Assembly: GCF_027627475.1 (NCBI RefSeq)
Contig: NZ_CP115484.1
Coordinates: 3,766,001-3,830,000, forward strand
Source: Paenibacillus sp. SYP-B4298
GTDB lineage: Bacteria; Bacillota; Bacilli; Paenibacillales; Paenibacillaceae
Length of the DNA stretch: 64,000 nt
Direction of reading: 5' to 3'
A program made the position numbers and the translations under genes. The notes beneath the pieces are model-generated. The model saw only the letters and a program-made list of their open reading frames with translations, had not been told where the DNA came from and ran no database searches. Shown here one piece after another: positions 15,914 to 25,217 of this stretch; positions within the stretch are counted from its first letter, which is position 1; the number at the start of each line of letters is the position of its first letter.

Positions 15914-17080
15914 TCAAGCCGAAGGCCACGGCGGCCACGGCAGACTGAATTCATCCTTCGTGGACAGCTCTCCCTTATAGTAATTGAACTGGCCGATTAA
16001 CGGAGAGTAAGTCCGTACATGGAGCTGTCCGCTCTGCTCATCAAACAATAGCAGCCGCATATAGCCTTCTCCACCAAGCCGACCCTTCTGGTAGTCCGCA
16101 AGCAGTTGATAGACCGTGCGATCCCGTGTTCCATCATGATTATCATCCATATAGTTAACTAGCAGAGCCGCATTATGCTCATGTCCGCACAATACAGCAG
16201 CTACATTAGGATGACGGACAACGATGCGCTCATAGACCACTTCACCGACAGCCGACCGTTCTCCGGCAGCATTCATATAATGATGCAGACATAATATAGC
16301 ACGATAGCCCGCATGGCGCTTCAGGATGCGCTCCATCCATCGCAGCTCATTCTCCCCGATCTCCCAGCCCATATAGACAAACAGCAGCTTTTGCTTGCCT
16401 GCCTGCACCAGATCATAGTGCCCGCGATTATCCAGATAGCTCTCCCCGTAGGTGGCTTGCCCGCGAAATCGTTGTTCGCCAAAGTAGCGGCTGAACTGGA
16501 CATAGGAGGGCTGCGAGGTATTCACATCATGATTGCCCGCCAGTACCCCGTAGGGAATACCCGCCCGATCCAGCACAGCCATGCTATCGCTTGCTCGCCT
16601 CCATTGCCGCCTTGCCTGATCACGATTGACAATATCCCCTGTATGTACGACATACCGGATATTCAGCTCCCGATGATGATTCGCAATGAAGCGCGTCATC
16701 TGCCGGAAAATGCGCGGATAGCTCTGTGCATAGTATTGCGTATCGGACAGCCATGCCACAGCATAATCATAGGGCGGAAGCTTCCTGCGCAGCGACGTCC
16801 TGGCATCGCGCCAGGCGGATGACTGAGCGCCCTTGCCCTGTGTAGTGATTATAGCTGTAGCGCTTGCAGACTCTTCCCGTAAATGCTCCAGGCTCCCGGC
16901 AGCCCCCCGCAGCGCCGCAAGCACGGAGGAGGGGGACCACCGATGCGGAACGATCACAAGTGTCGACGTCCATGCTACGATCAGCCCTGCGAGTCCGGTG
17001 ATGCATAGCGCAGCAGCCGCCTTGAACCGTATACGTGGATACGTTCCTTGCCTCGCCACTCTTCTCCTGTTGCCCGCCAT
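15914..17080 (-). CDS. Membrane-anchored metallophosphoesterase
   Basis: Calcineurin-like phosphoesterase of 388 residues. A basic N-terminus and one helix (about 20-45) act as a signal anchor, placing the catalytic domain outside the cell. The motifs in order are LSDTQYY, VHTGDIVNRD, GVLAGNHDV, CLHHYMN and CGHEHNAAL, all supplying di-metal ligands. The target may be phosphodiester, nucleotide or wall material and cannot be assigned. The protein is close in layout to secreted bacterial phosphoesterases that have an acidic Asp in place of the first His (LSDTQ). Neighbours are convergent or separate transcription units. Confidence 0.87.
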   Translation of the reverse strand: MAGNRRRVARQGTYPRIRFKAAAALCITGLAGLIVAWTSTLVIVPHRWSPSSVLAALRGAAGSLEHLREESASATAIITTQGKGAQSSAWRDARTSLRRKLPPYDYAVAWLSDTQYYAQSYPRIFRQMTRFIANHHRELNIRYVVHTGDIVNRDQARRQWRRASDSMAVLDRAGIPYGVLAGNHDVNTSQPSYVQFSRYFGEQRFRGQATYGESYLDNRGHYDLVQAGKQKLLFVYMGWEIGENELRWMERILKRHAGYRAILCLHHYMNAAGERSAVGEVVYERIVVRHPNVAAVLCGHEHNAALLVNYMDDNHDGTRDRTVYQLLADYQKGRLGGEGYMRLLLFDEQSGQLHVRTYSPLIGQFNYYKGELSTKDEFSLPWPPWPSA

Positions 17081-17150
17081 CTAACCGCCCCTTCCTCCAA
17101 GAATACATGTGCAACGTATGCTTTCTACCATTTCAAGCGCTCACGGCTTA

Positions 17151-17240
17151 GCCGTTCTTGAAGAGCCAAAGCCCGTGCCGTGAAACAACCGCAATCTGCT
17201 GTCGCCGTTCTTAGCACCAAGGTCCGTGTCACGAAATAAG
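17151..17240. repeat. Imperfect 53-bp tandem duplication
   Basis: GCCGTTCTTG at 17151 recurs as GCCGTTCTTA at 17204. In each copy it is followed by a CCAA(A/G)G element, CCGTG, and a GAAA run in the same order. The duplication is degenerate and non-coding, between the phosphoesterase and phosphatase genes. Confidence 0.5.
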
Positions 17241-17242
17241 AA

Positions 17243-17280
17243 AAACCCTCCTTCGATTAGGATGGCTCGAAGGAGGGTTT
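17243..17280 (-). terminator. Terminator of the inositol monophosphatase gene
   Basis: Perfect 14-bp stem AAACCCTCCTTCGA / TCGAAGGAGGGTTT with a 10-base loop, followed on the leftward strand by TTC TTATTT. It lies 48 bases past the phosphatase stop. Confidence 0.85.
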
Positions 17281-17327
17281 CTCATGTATATTTATCGCTA
17301 TTATGCATCACTTAGAAGCGTTCATTC

Positions 17328-18182
17328 CTATTCGGCAGCTCCTGCAGCGCCCAGCGCAGCTACCAATTCATCATGCACCAGCCCATTCGAGGCGGTGACA
17401 TGACGAACACCCAGATGGTAAGGCGAGCCTGCGGTATCGGTCACTTGGCCGCCTGACTCCTGGATGAGGAGCGCGCCAGCCGCCAGATCCCAGCTATTAA
17501 GTCCGATCTCCCAGAAGCCGCTAAGCCGACCTGCAGCTACATAAGCCATATGGAGCGCAGCCGACCCGGCAACTCTCAGGTTGCGCACCTGCGGAGCAAT
17601 CGCCTGCACGCCCTTCATATTGACAGGCAGCGCATAGCGATGATCAGCCGGGAAGCCTGTCGCAATCAGCGATTCGCGCAGCGTCGCCTCCTTGCTTACT
17701 TGCATCCGCTTCCCATGAACGTAAGCTCCCTTGCCCTTCTCGGCCAAAAACAGCTCGTCCCGGCATGGATCATAGACGACGCCTACGATGACCTCCCCGC
17801 GATAGGCCAGTGCTATCGATACCGCAAAATAAGGGAAGCCATGCACAAAATTGGTCGTTCCGTCTATCGGGTCAACAATCCATAAATATTCCTCATCACG
17901 CAATTGTGCAATCGCTTGCGCCGAAGCCTCTGGCCCCGCCTCCACCCCTTCTTCCCCAAGAAAGGAATGGGTCGGGAAGTGGGTTCGAATCAGACTGCGA
18001 ATCATCTTCTCGGAGCCCTTGTCCACTTCAGTTACAAGATCATGGGATGAATATTTCAAATCCAGATTGGAGTAGGCTCCGAGCTTCGTTTTGATCCATT
18101 CTCCGGCTTTGGCCGCACAGTTGATCGCGACGGCAGTGAAGCTCTTGCTGCCCACTACCGATTCGTTCCGCTGCTCACTCAC
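17328..18182 (-). CDS. suhB: Inositol monophosphatase family protein
   Basis: Mg2+-dependent phosphatase of 284 residues (inositol-1-phosphate and related sugar or nucleotide phosphates). The metal-binding signatures are FLGEEGVE, WIVDPIDGTTNFVHG (the IMPase motif) and the C-terminal NSWDLAAGALLIQESGG. The start is GTG 18182, reading MSEQRN, with only a weak upstream GAAGTGA. The gene stands alone: a 340-base gap lies upstream and a strong terminator downstream. Without biochemical data, suhB-like is the limit of assignment. Confidence 0.9.
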   Translation of the reverse strand: MSEQRNESVVGSKSFTAVAINCAAKAGEWIKTKLGAYSNLDLKYSSHDLVTEVDKGSEKMIRSLIRTHFPTHSFLGEEGVEAGPEASAQAIAQLRDEEYLWIVDPIDGTTNFVHGFPYFAVSIALAYRGEVIVGVVYDPCRDELFLAEKGKGAYVHGKRMQVSKEATLRESLIATGFPADHRYALPVNMKGVQAIAPQVRNLRVAGSAALHMAYVAAGRLSGFWEIGLNSWDLAAGALLIQESGGQVTDTAGSPYHLGVRHVTASNGLVHDELVAALGAAGAAE

Positions 18183-18526
18183 TGTACATCACTTCGCTTT
18201 CCAGTCAAGGCACATGGCGTTTGCATTAAGGCAACCCCGCGCAGCGAATACACTGCAGCCCTGTGCTGCTTGACGTAGTATCATTGTTCTATTATACGCA
18301 GAGGCTTGTCTGAAAGTTTCAACTAACAGACGCTTGTCCCTGCCCAAATTACGGCCTGGTTCAGCCTGATCCAGTCGTGGCTCACCGATCGTGGCACATG
18401 CCAAGCTGACACAGGTGCTACAGATCGTTAGAGTGTCCCTCACACCTTGCAGGGGTGGGAATACGCCCAGGAGCCACAACCATCTTGGCTGCAGCCCAAC
18501 TTAAAGCTTGCATGTACTGTTCTTAG
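18183..18526. other. Intergenic region, no gene recognised
   Basis: The 344 bases lie between uvsE (upstream in leftward order) and the phosphatase gene, so they should hold the phosphatase promoter. An open frame of 96 codons on the leftward strand has no ribosome site or recognisable protein sequence. I see no strong hairpin. Confidence 0.5.
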
Positions 18527-19516
18527 CTATGACAGCTCGATGCTGGCTCCATCCACAATGCGGTAACCGCCAGCATGCTCGTGCTGTCGCAGCTCATCCA
18601 TGAGCGCGAACAGCGCGGCATCCTTGTGCTTCGCTTCCAGCATCACATCCAGCCGCGGCGTCGAGCCTGCGACATCATGCAGAAACTGCAGCAGCGGCCC
18701 TGGCTCCAGCAGATCCGCATGGCTGCGGACATCCTTGGTGCTGCGTGGACTGGAGGCGTGAATCTTGGGCGGCAGCCCATCGCCGTGCTGCGCCCAGGTG
18801 CGGACGATGCGCGGCCAGAGCGTGCTGGCCGCCTGCTCCATGCTAACTCCGCCATCATTGACTGCGTGATGGTGAATATCCAGCACCATTGGCACCCCGC
18901 TCTGCTCGGCGATGCGCAGCGTCTCCTCCGCAGTGAACGTCTTGTCGTCGTTCTCCAGCGTTATCCGCCGCTTATACCGGTCGCTTAGCGGGGCGAATTG
19001 CTCCAGGAACCGCTGCCCTGCCCGCTCCTTGTCGCCATAGGCGCCGCCGACATGAATATTGCATTTGGCCTGCTCGCCCAGCCCCATCGCCTCCAGCATG
19101 CGAATATGATGCTCCAGATCGCGCACTGAGCTTTCCAGCACATCCGGGCGCGGCGTGTTGAGCACGCAGAAATGGTCCGGGTGAAACGATACACGCATCT
19201 CCTGTCGGCGCGCATAATCTCCGACCGCAGCAAATGCCTCCTGCAACGCAGGGAACGGGTTCCAATCTGCCAGCTCGCCATGTGTAGCGAGCGGAATGAG
19301 CTTGGAGGAAAAACGGTACACTCGAATATCATGTGCGGCGCAATGCCGCAGAAGCCGCAGCGTATGCTGCAGATTCTCCTCCGCGATCCGCTCCAGCTTG
19401 CGCAAGGCTGCTCCCCGGTCAGCCAGCCTGGAGAAATTGCGGTAGGTCATCGTGCGCGAGACCGATGCATTGTTCAGCATCATGCTCATCGCCACGAAGC
19501 CGAAGCGGACAATCAT
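18527..19516 (-). CDS. uvsE: UV damage endonuclease UvsE/UvdE
   Basis: TIM-barrel endonuclease of 329 residues that nicks 5' to UV photoproducts (ATP-independent excision repair). The diagnostic segments are the N-terminal GFVAMSMML, RFSSKLIPLATH, the metal-site stretch MRVSFHPDHFCVLNTPR, ITLENDDKTF, and VLDIHHHAVN. The start ATG overlaps the stop of the upstream small gene by four bases, so it is translationally coupled as the third gene after ddl. UvsE is common in spore formers, where it complements spore photoproduct repair. Confidence 0.94.
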   Translation of the reverse strand: MIVRFGFVAMSMMLNNASVSRTMTYRNFSRLADRGAALRKLERIAEENLQHTLRLLRHCAAHDIRVYRFSSKLIPLATHGELADWNPFPALQEAFAAVGDYARRQEMRVSFHPDHFCVLNTPRPDVLESSVRDLEHHIRMLEAMGLGEQAKCNIHVGGAYGDKERAGQRFLEQFAPLSDRYKRRITLENDDKTFTAEETLRIAEQSGVPMVLDIHHHAVNDGGVSMEQAASTLWPRIVRTWAQHGDGLPPKIHASSPRSTKDVRSHADLLEPGPLLQFLHDVAGSTPRLDVMLEAKHKDAALFALMDELRQHEHAGGYRIVDGASIELS

Positions 19517-19830
19517 TCGCGCTCGCCGAAGTACATCTCATGCGCTAGAGCCGTCTGAATACGCGACTCCTCCTCTGTCAGCTTGCGCACGAGTTCCATT
19601 TCAACCTGGGTAATTTCCTCTCCCTGGAAATTAATCTCCGCAATCGACACCAATATCTTCACGATGCCAATCGCCTTGTTGTCTGGCGTGTAAGCAATCA
19701 CCTTCTGCCCCGTCGGGTAGATTCGAAAGCCGCTCTTCACCATCTTGCCCCGGCCATATTCGAGCAGCTCGTACAACTCCTGCTCAGATTTGAATTTGCA
19801 TACTGAGTTATATTCTGCCTCAAAGCCCAT
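19513..19830 (-). CDS. Small conserved hypothetical protein (possibly DUF2584-like)
   Basis: A 105-residue soluble protein of unknown function. A central segment (KSGFRIYPTGQKVIAYTPDN, then AIGIVKIL) resembles, from memory, the DUF2584 type of small Bacillus proteins, but this is not firm. The C-terminal third is charged and helical. ATG 19830 is preferred because GGTGGGG is eight bases upstream; a GTG three codons earlier is too close. It sits between ddl (23 bp upstream) and uvsE (4-bp overlap), so it is clearly part of that operon. Confidence 0.75.
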   Translation of the reverse strand: MGFEAEYNSVCKFKSEQELYELLEYGRGKMVKSGFRIYPTGQKVIAYTPDNKAIGIVKILVSIAEINFQGEEITQVEMELVRKLTEEESRIQTALAHEMYFGERE

Positions 19831-19853
19831 GCATCGCACCCCACCATCAAAAT

Positions 19854-20948
19854 TTAATTGCTATATTCCAGTTTCTGCTTGGCCTCATGACGATCCAGCG
19901 CCAGCGTGATCAACGTATCAAGCAGCTCACGATACGAGATGCCGCTCTCCTTCCACATCAGCGGATACATACTGAATGGCGTGAAGCCTGGCATCGTGTT
20001 CACCTCGTTGATGAACAGCTTGCCATCCTCCTTGCGCATGAAGAAGTCCATGCGTGACAGGCCCGTGCCATCGATCGCCAGGTAAGCACGCAGCGCCATG
20101 CTGCGTACTGCCTCAGCCGTCTCCTCCGGCAGCTCCGCCGGAATCTGCATAACCGACTTGCCGTCGACATACTTGGCCTGATAATCGTAGAATTCACCGG
20201 AGCTGATAATCTCGCCAACCACAGAGACACGCGGCTCCTCATTGCCCAGCACGCTCACTTCGATCTCGCGCGCATGGACAAACTCCTCCACGACGACCTT
20301 GCGGTCATAGCGCAGCGCATAAGCAACAGCCGCCTGCAGCTCATCGCGATTGCGAGCCTTGGAGATGCCGACGCTGGAACCGAGGTTCGCCGGCTTCACA
20401 AAGCATGGATAGCCGAGCGAAACCTCAATCTCCATAATGAAGAACGCCGGGTCCTTCTCCCATTGGGTACGGTTGAAGTAACGGTAGACGCACTGGGGCA
20501 ATCCTTCCTGCGCGAAGATTTTCTTCATCATAATCTTGTCCATGCCCACTGCAGACGTCATGACACCCGCACCGACATACGGCATGTTCGCCATCTCCAG
20601 CAAGCCCTGGATGGTGCCATCCTCCCCGAAGGTGCCATGCAGCAGTGGAAACACAACATCAAGCTTCCGTGACTGGCTATCGCTTCCCAATCCCTCGAAC
20701 AGCGATGCAATCGCTGCTTGCGAGCCGGCTGTCCCCAAGTGGCTGAACTTCAATTCCTCCACCGACGCTGGCACCGATGACAGAAATCCGTCCGTCAGCC
20801 ACTCCCCTTGCTTCGTTATATAAAAGGGCTGAATATCATAGCGATTGAAGTCGAATGCCTGCAGCACGGATAACGCCGTCTGCAGCGATACTTCATGCTC
20901 CCCCGATCTGCCCCCATAAATTAAGCCAACTCGCACTTTCTTCCCCAT
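19854..20948 (-). CDS. ddl: D-alanine--D-alanine ligase
   Basis: ATP-grasp ligase of 364 residues making the D-Ala-D-Ala dipeptide for peptidoglycan. The N-terminal GLIYGGRSGEHEVSLQTA is the family signature. The central domain has YVGAGVMTSAVGMDK, CFVKPANLGSSVGISKA and EFVHAREIEVSVLG, and the C-terminus has DFFMRKEDGKLFINEVNTMPG and FTPFSMYP with metal- and ATP-binding residues. GGAGG lies eight bases before the ATG. It leads a three-gene leftward operon with a small unknown protein and uvsE, an unusual pairing of wall synthesis with DNA repair. Confidence 0.95.
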   Translation of the reverse strand: MGKKVRVGLIYGGRSGEHEVSLQTALSVLQAFDFNRYDIQPFYITKQGEWLTDGFLSSVPASVEELKFSHLGTAGSQAAIASLFEGLGSDSQSRKLDVVFPLLHGTFGEDGTIQGLLEMANMPYVGAGVMTSAVGMDKIMMKKIFAQEGLPQCVYRYFNRTQWEKDPAFFIMEIEVSLGYPCFVKPANLGSSVGISKARNRDELQAAVAYALRYDRKVVVEEFVHAREIEVSVLGNEEPRVSVVGEIISSGEFYDYQAKYVDGKSVMQIPAELPEETAEAVRSMALRAYLAIDGTGLSRMDFFMRKEDGKLFINEVNTMPGFTPFSMYPLMWKESGISYRELLDTLITLALDRHEAKQKLEYSN

Positions 20949-21090
20949 TGGTTTTCCTCCGCTACCCTATAATTTCCCTTGCTTGAAGCAAACCCATACC
21001 CGCAGAACGACAACTCCCACCTTCTGGCACATTTCCTGTGTTATCCTTGCGGGGATGCTGAATCTGCGTCAGCAGGCCATGTGTCTCCAG

Positions 21091-22155
21091 TTACAATTGA
21101 TCAGCGATATGAAAAAAACGGTACTGTGTCTGCTCCGTCCACGCATAGGAGTCGCGATAGTCCCAATAACGATGGCGGCTGGCAACCGTATTCGCATTGA
21201 CGAGCGGCATCCCGTCCACATCAAAAGCGGTTACAATCGTGCTATGCTGGAACCTGCCGTCACCATTCCAATCGTAGACAATCACATCCCCCAGGCGTAG
21301 CTGCTCTGGCGCGGCTACAGTCTCTGCCCGCAGGCCGCTTGCGCGCTTGCCTGACAAGAAGCTGTACAGCGCATTGGATACCGCCCAGCTATAGCTCCAC
21401 CACTCCTTGCCGTTGTCGCGGCCCTTATACCACCAGCCCGTTTCCCTTCTACCAGTATAGTCCATCGGGGCGCGCCCTGCAAAGAGACACTGGGAAATGT
21501 AATTGGTACAATTGACTTCAAATTCCTCATATTCGGGATTCGCTTCCTTCCACCACTTGTCGGCGTAAGCTACGGCCATGTCCCGGTGATAGATAGCTTG
21601 CTTGGGACGAGGAGTAAAATTCCGAAAAATGTCCACATTTAAATAAGGCACACCTGGCCCGCGCTCCTCAAGCGCCTGCTCATACAGCCTGTCATCCTGC
21701 AGCGGCGAGTGAAGGGAGCTGCCGTACTTGGGCCGCCGCTCAGCGATGACAGGCTCGATACGGACGATCTGCCAGCGGCCGCCCTGGTTCTGCACCCATA
21801 CGCGCTCATAATCGCGGCGCTGCTCCACGTAGATGCTGCCCTGCTGATTCAGTGTCCGCTCATGCTCGCAGCACAGCAGAACTGCCGCCTCATTGCCCGC
21901 TTCGCTGGCGCGGAGCAGTCGCCCCTTCGTCTCATGCTTCACCGATGCTGCCAGCCGCTGCTTCTCTCGCTGCCCGGTGCGAACGAGCCTGCGGCTGGCT
22001 CGCTCCAGATGACCAGCATCTGTCAGCGCTTGTGCAAGGGGCGTGCCATCATGCTCAATTTCAGCCTGGTTCACCTGGCGGATGTACTCATCAATCACCG
22101 CCCTCCAGCCGCTCAAGCGCTGGGGAGCGCGCTTTGTTCCCTTGGATTGCGCCAC
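21091..22155 (-). CDS. Amidase-domain protein (Amidase_6 / YhbB-like)
   Basis: A 354-residue protein. The C-terminal 170 residues form the putative amidase domain seen in Bacillus YhbB, with the probable catalytic Cys in FEVNCTNYISQCLF, the conserved WSYSWAVSNALYSF, the GDVIVYDWNGDGRFQHSTIV core (probable catalytic His), and NANTVASRHRYWDY. The N-terminal half is helical and shows no signal peptide. The start is GTG 22155 with a perfect AAGGAGG seven bases upstream; the longer frame to 22203 is not used. The substrate may be peptidoglycan or another amide. YhbB is linked to sporulation, which is only suggestive here. Confidence 0.85.
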   Translation of the reverse strand: MAQSKGTKRAPQRLSGWRAVIDEYIRQVNQAEIEHDGTPLAQALTDAGHLERASRRLVRTGQREKQRLAASVKHETKGRLLRASEAGNEAAVLLCCEHERTLNQQGSIYVEQRRDYERVWVQNQGGRWQIVRIEPVIAERRPKYGSSLHSPLQDDRLYEQALEERGPGVPYLNVDIFRNFTPRPKQAIYHRDMAVAYADKWWKEANPEYEEFEVNCTNYISQCLFAGRAPMDYTGRRETGWWYKGRDNGKEWWSYSWAVSNALYSFLSGKRASGLRAETVAAPEQLRLGDVIVYDWNGDGRFQHSTIVTAFDVDGMPLVNANTVASRHRYWDYRDSYAWTEQTQYRFFHIADQL

Positions 22156-22267
22156 CGCGATACCTCCTTGACATTGGCTTGACTGGAGAAACCCGATTCT
22201 CAATGTGAATTGGCATATACTGGTTCATTATATGAGATAAATGATGGTCTCATGATGAAAACCCTCT

Positions 22268-22296
22268 TTACGCAAGCCCCAAATTAACGATATACT
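22268..22296 (+). promoter_or_regulatory. Sigma-A promoter of aconitase gene
   Basis: TTACGC (22268-22273) and TATACT (22291-22296) are separated by exactly 17 bases, about 75 bases before the aconitase start codon. The -10 matches the consensus at five of six bases. Confidence 0.7.
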
Positions 22297-22321
22297 ATAG
22301 GTAGCATCAAACATGAAATCT

Positions 22322-22340
22322 TGTTTCACAGAATGAAACA
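22322..22340. promoter_or_regulatory. Palindromic operator candidate in aconitase leader
   Basis: TGTTTCA and TGAAACA form a perfect 7-bp inverted repeat around CAGAA, about 20-40 bases downstream of the predicted transcription start. An extra TGAAA half-site lies at 22314. Nearly the same 19 bases occur upstream of the IclR-family gene at 31995-32013, so the cognate regulator may be that protein. Confidence 0.6.
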
Positions 22341-22370
22341 GATGAACTGCGCTTAAGGAGGAACTCTACG

Positions 22371-25082
22371 ATGTCGAAACAAAATCAGTACTCCGTCCGC
22401 ACGACGCTTGATGTGGGCGGCAAATCGTATGCCTACTACCGGCTGGGCGGCTTGGAGGAGCAAGGTCTGGGCGATATTTCCAAGCTTCCTTTCTCCATCA
22501 AGGTATTGCTGGAAGCTGCTGTCCGCCAATTCGACGGACGGGCGATTACGGCTGAGCATGTCAAGCAACTGACCAATTGGGCGAACGGCCGTGAAGACAA
22601 GGAAATTCCTTTCATCCCGGCACGTATCGTGCTGCAGGACTTCACCGGCGTACCTGTCGTTGTCGATCTGGCTGCTATGCGCGATACCGTGAAGAAAGCT
22701 GGCGGAGATCCTAAACAGATCAACCCGCTCGTACCGGTTGACCTTGTTATTGACCACTCGGTAATGGTTGACGCGTTCGGCACGCCGGATGCGCTGGAGT
22801 TTAATGAAACGATCGAATTCAAACGCAATGAAGAGCGTTACCGCTTCCTGCGCTGGGCGCAAACAGCATTCGACAATTTCCGTGCTGTACCTCCGGCAAC
22901 GGGTATCGTTCACCAGGTCAACCTGGAGTATCTGGCGTCTGTAGCGGCTACCAAAACCGTGGACGGCGAGACGGTAGTCTACCCGGATTCCCTCGTTGGT
23001 ACGGACTCGCATACGACGATGATCAATGGTCTGGGCGTTGTAGGCTGGGGTGTTGGCGGGATTGAGGCGGAAGCAGGCATGCTGGGGCAGCCGCTCTACT
23101 TCGTAACCCCTGAGGTTATTGGCTTCAAGCTGACCGGAAGCCTGGCAGAGGGCGCAACCGCAACAGACTTGGCGCTGACGGTTACACAGATTTTGCGTAA
23201 AAAAGGTGTCGTAGGCAAATTCGTGGAATTCTTCGGCCCTGGCCTGTCCAACATCAGCCTGGCTGACCGCGCAACCGTGGCGAACATGGCTCCGGAATAC
23301 GGCGCTACTGTCGGTTTCTTCCCGGTCGATGGCGAGACACTGAACTTCCTGCGCAGCACTGGACGCGAGGAAGAGCAGATCGCGCTGGTGGAGGCGTATT
23401 ACAAGGCGCAAGACATGTTCCGCACCGATGAGACGCCAGACCCTGTCTTCTCCGACGTGGTTGAGCTGGATCTGTCCACGATCGTTCCATCCCTGGCTGG
23501 TCCGAAGCGTCCACAAGACCGTGTCGAGCTGACCGCGATGAAGGATGCGTTCAACAGCATCCTGCGCACACCGATCGACAAAGGCGGCTACGGCTTGTCC
23601 GAAGAGAAAATCAGCGAAGTGGTGGAAGTGAATCACAAGGACGGCCAAGTGAGCAAGATGAGCACAGGCGCTGTCGTTATTGCAGCCATCACATCATGTA
23701 CCAATACATCCAACCCGAGCGTTATGCTGGGCGCAGGTCTCGTGGCGAAGAAGGCGGTAGAGCGTGGTCTCGTGAAGCCTGCTTACGTGAAGAGCTCCCT
23801 GACTCCAGGCTCGCTGGTCGTTACCGAATACCTGAAAAAAGCCGGCTTGCTTGAGTCGCTCGAAGCGCTGGGCTTCCACGTTGCAGGCTATGGCTGCGCA
23901 ACCTGTATCGGCAACTCCGGTCCGCTGCCGGATGAAGTAAGCGAAGCGATCGCTGACAACGATATGACGGTAGCTGCCGTACTGTCAGGCAACCGGAACT
24001 TCGAGGGCCGCGTTCATGCGCAAGTGAAAGCGAACTATCTGGCTTCGCCGCCGCTTGTTGTAGCTTATGCGCTGGCTGGCAATGTCAACATCGACCTGTC
24101 CAAGGACCCGATCGGCTACGGCAAGGACAATGAGCCTGTCTACCTGAAGGACATCTGGCCAACCTCCAAGGAAATTGCGGATGCGATCTCCGTAGCGATG
24201 AGCCCTGAGCTGTTCCGCGAGAAATACGCGAATGTATTTACGCAGAACGAGCGTTGGAACAACATTCCAGTACCGCAAGGCGAGCTGTATGAGTGGGATG
24301 AGAACTCGACCTACATCGCCAACCCGCCGTTCTTCACCGATCTGGGCGCAGAAGCGGGCGACATCAACAACATCGAGCGTGCGAGCGTGCTGGCTCTGCT
24401 GGGCGATTCCGTAACGACCGACCATATCTCTCCTGCGGGCAACATCAAGGTAGACAGCCCTGCCGGACAATTCCTGATCTCGCATGGCGTAGCGCGTGAG
24501 GACTTCAACTCCTACGGCTCCCGCCGCGGTAACCATGATGTGATGATGCGCGGTACATTCGCGAACATCCGCATCCGCAACCAGGTAGCTCCTGGCACCG
24601 AGGGTGGCGTAACCACCTATCTGCCGACCGATGAAGTAATGTCCATCTATGATGCTTCCATGAAGTATCAGGCAGAGGATAAAAACCTCGTCGTTATCGC
24701 AGGTAAAGAGTACGGAACAGGCAGCTCCCGTGACTGGGCAGCGAAGGGCACCTTCCTGCTGGGCGTCAAGGCGGTCATCGCTGAGAGCTTCGAGCGTATT
24801 CACCGCTCCAACCTGGTTGGCATGGGCGTCCTGCCGCTCCAGTTCCAAGCGGGCCAAAGCTGGTCTTCGCTGGGCATCACTGGCCGCGAAACGTTCGACA
24901 TCCAAGGTCTGTCCAATGATGTACAGCCAGGTCAGGAAGTGACCGTAACGGCGACCCGCGAGGACGGCTCGACCTTCGACTTCAAAGTCATTGCTCGTCT
25001 GGACTCGATGGTTGACGTCGATTACTACCGCAATGGCGGCATTCTGCAAACTGTGCTGCGCCAGATGATCGCAGCTATGTAA
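22371..25082 (+). CDS. acnA: Aconitate hydratase
   Basis: TCA-cycle aconitase of 903 residues (AcnA/IRP1 class), converting citrate to isocitrate through a [4Fe-4S] cluster. The three cluster cysteines are in [12 protein letters not shown] and [15 protein letters not shown]. Active-site segments include [16 protein letters not shown] near the N-terminus and, in the swivel domain, [17 protein letters not shown]. Length and order match Bacillus CitB, which also binds RNA when the cluster is lost. AAGGAGG precedes the ATG. A sigma-A promoter and a palindromic operator lie upstream and a strong terminator follows. Confidence 0.97.
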   Translation: MSKQNQYSVRTTLDVGGKSYAYYRLGGLEEQGLGDISKLPFSIKVLLEAAVRQFDGRAITAEHVKQLTNWANGREDKEIPFIPARIVLQDFTGVPVVVDLAAMRDTVKKAGGDPKQINPLVPVDLVIDHSVMVDAFGTPDALEFNETIEFKRNEERYRFLRWAQTAFDNFRAVPPATGIVHQVNLEYLASVAATKTVDGETVVYPDSLVGTDSHTTMINGLGVVGWGVGGIEAEAGMLGQPLYFVTPEVIGFKLTGSLAEGATATDLALTVTQILRKKGVVGKFVEFFGPGLSNISLADRATVANMAPEYGATVGFFPVDGETLNFLRSTGREEEQIALVEAYYKAQDMFRTDETPDPVFSDVVELDLSTIVPSLAGPKRPQDRVELTAMKDAFNSILRTPIDKGGYGLSEEKISEVVEVNHKDGQVSKMSTGAVVIAAITSCTNTSNPSVMLGAGLVAKKAVERGLVKPAYVKSSLTPGSLVVTEYLKKAGLLESLEALGFHVAGYGCATCIGNSGPLPDEVSEAIADNDMTVAAVLSGNRNFEGRVHAQVKANYLASPPLVVAYALAGNVNIDLSKDPIGYGKDNEPVYLKDIWPTSKEIADAISVAMSPELFREKYANVFTQNERWNNIPVPQGELYEWDENSTYIANPPFFTDLGAEAGDINNIERASVLALLGDSVTTDHISPAGNIKVDSPAGQFLISHGVAREDFNSYGSRRGNHDVMMRGTFANIRIRNQVAPGTEGGVTTYLPTDEVMSIYDASMKYQAEDKNLVVIAGKEYGTGSSRDWAAKGTFLLGVKAVIAESFERIHRSNLVGMGVLPLQFQAGQSWSSLGITGRETFDIQGLSNDVQPGQEVTVTATREDGSTFDFKVIARLDSMVDVDYYRNGGILQTVLRQMIAAM

Positions 25083-25090
25083 TTCAAGCC

Positions 25091-25126
25091 CCGGATTCGG
25101 CCTGCACGCCGAGTCCGGTTTTTTTA
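25091..25126 (+). terminator. Intrinsic terminator of acnA
   Basis: Stem CCGGATTCGGC / GCCGAGTCCGG (one G-T wobble), a loop of six bases, then seven T. It lies nine bases after the acnA stop codon. Confidence 0.92.
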
Positions 25127-25192
25127 CATTTGTCTATGCAGCCAATTGAGGCCGTGAGCGCAGAGGGAGCCGCCATTCTTATTTATCATCTC

Positions 25193-25211
25193 GATAATGA
25201 GAATCATTTTC
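25193..25211. promoter_or_regulatory. Fur box downstream of acnA
   Basis: GATAATGAGAATCATTTTC matches the classical 19-bp Fur consensus GATAATGATAATCATTATC at 17 positions. No annotated gene starts next to it. It sits just downstream of the -10 of a predicted leftward promoter (25218-25246). Confidence 0.65.
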
Positions 25212-25217
25212 AGATAT

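Noticed and set aside
18189-18479. Leftward 96-codon frame upstream of the inositol monophosphatase gene
   Set aside because: No ribosome site and the translation is Cys/Arg-rich without family resemblance.
22353-23648. Long leftward open frame of 431 codons inside acnA
   Set aside because: It is antisense to the clearly conserved aconitase and its translation has no recognisable domain; the frame is an effect of GC-biased codons.
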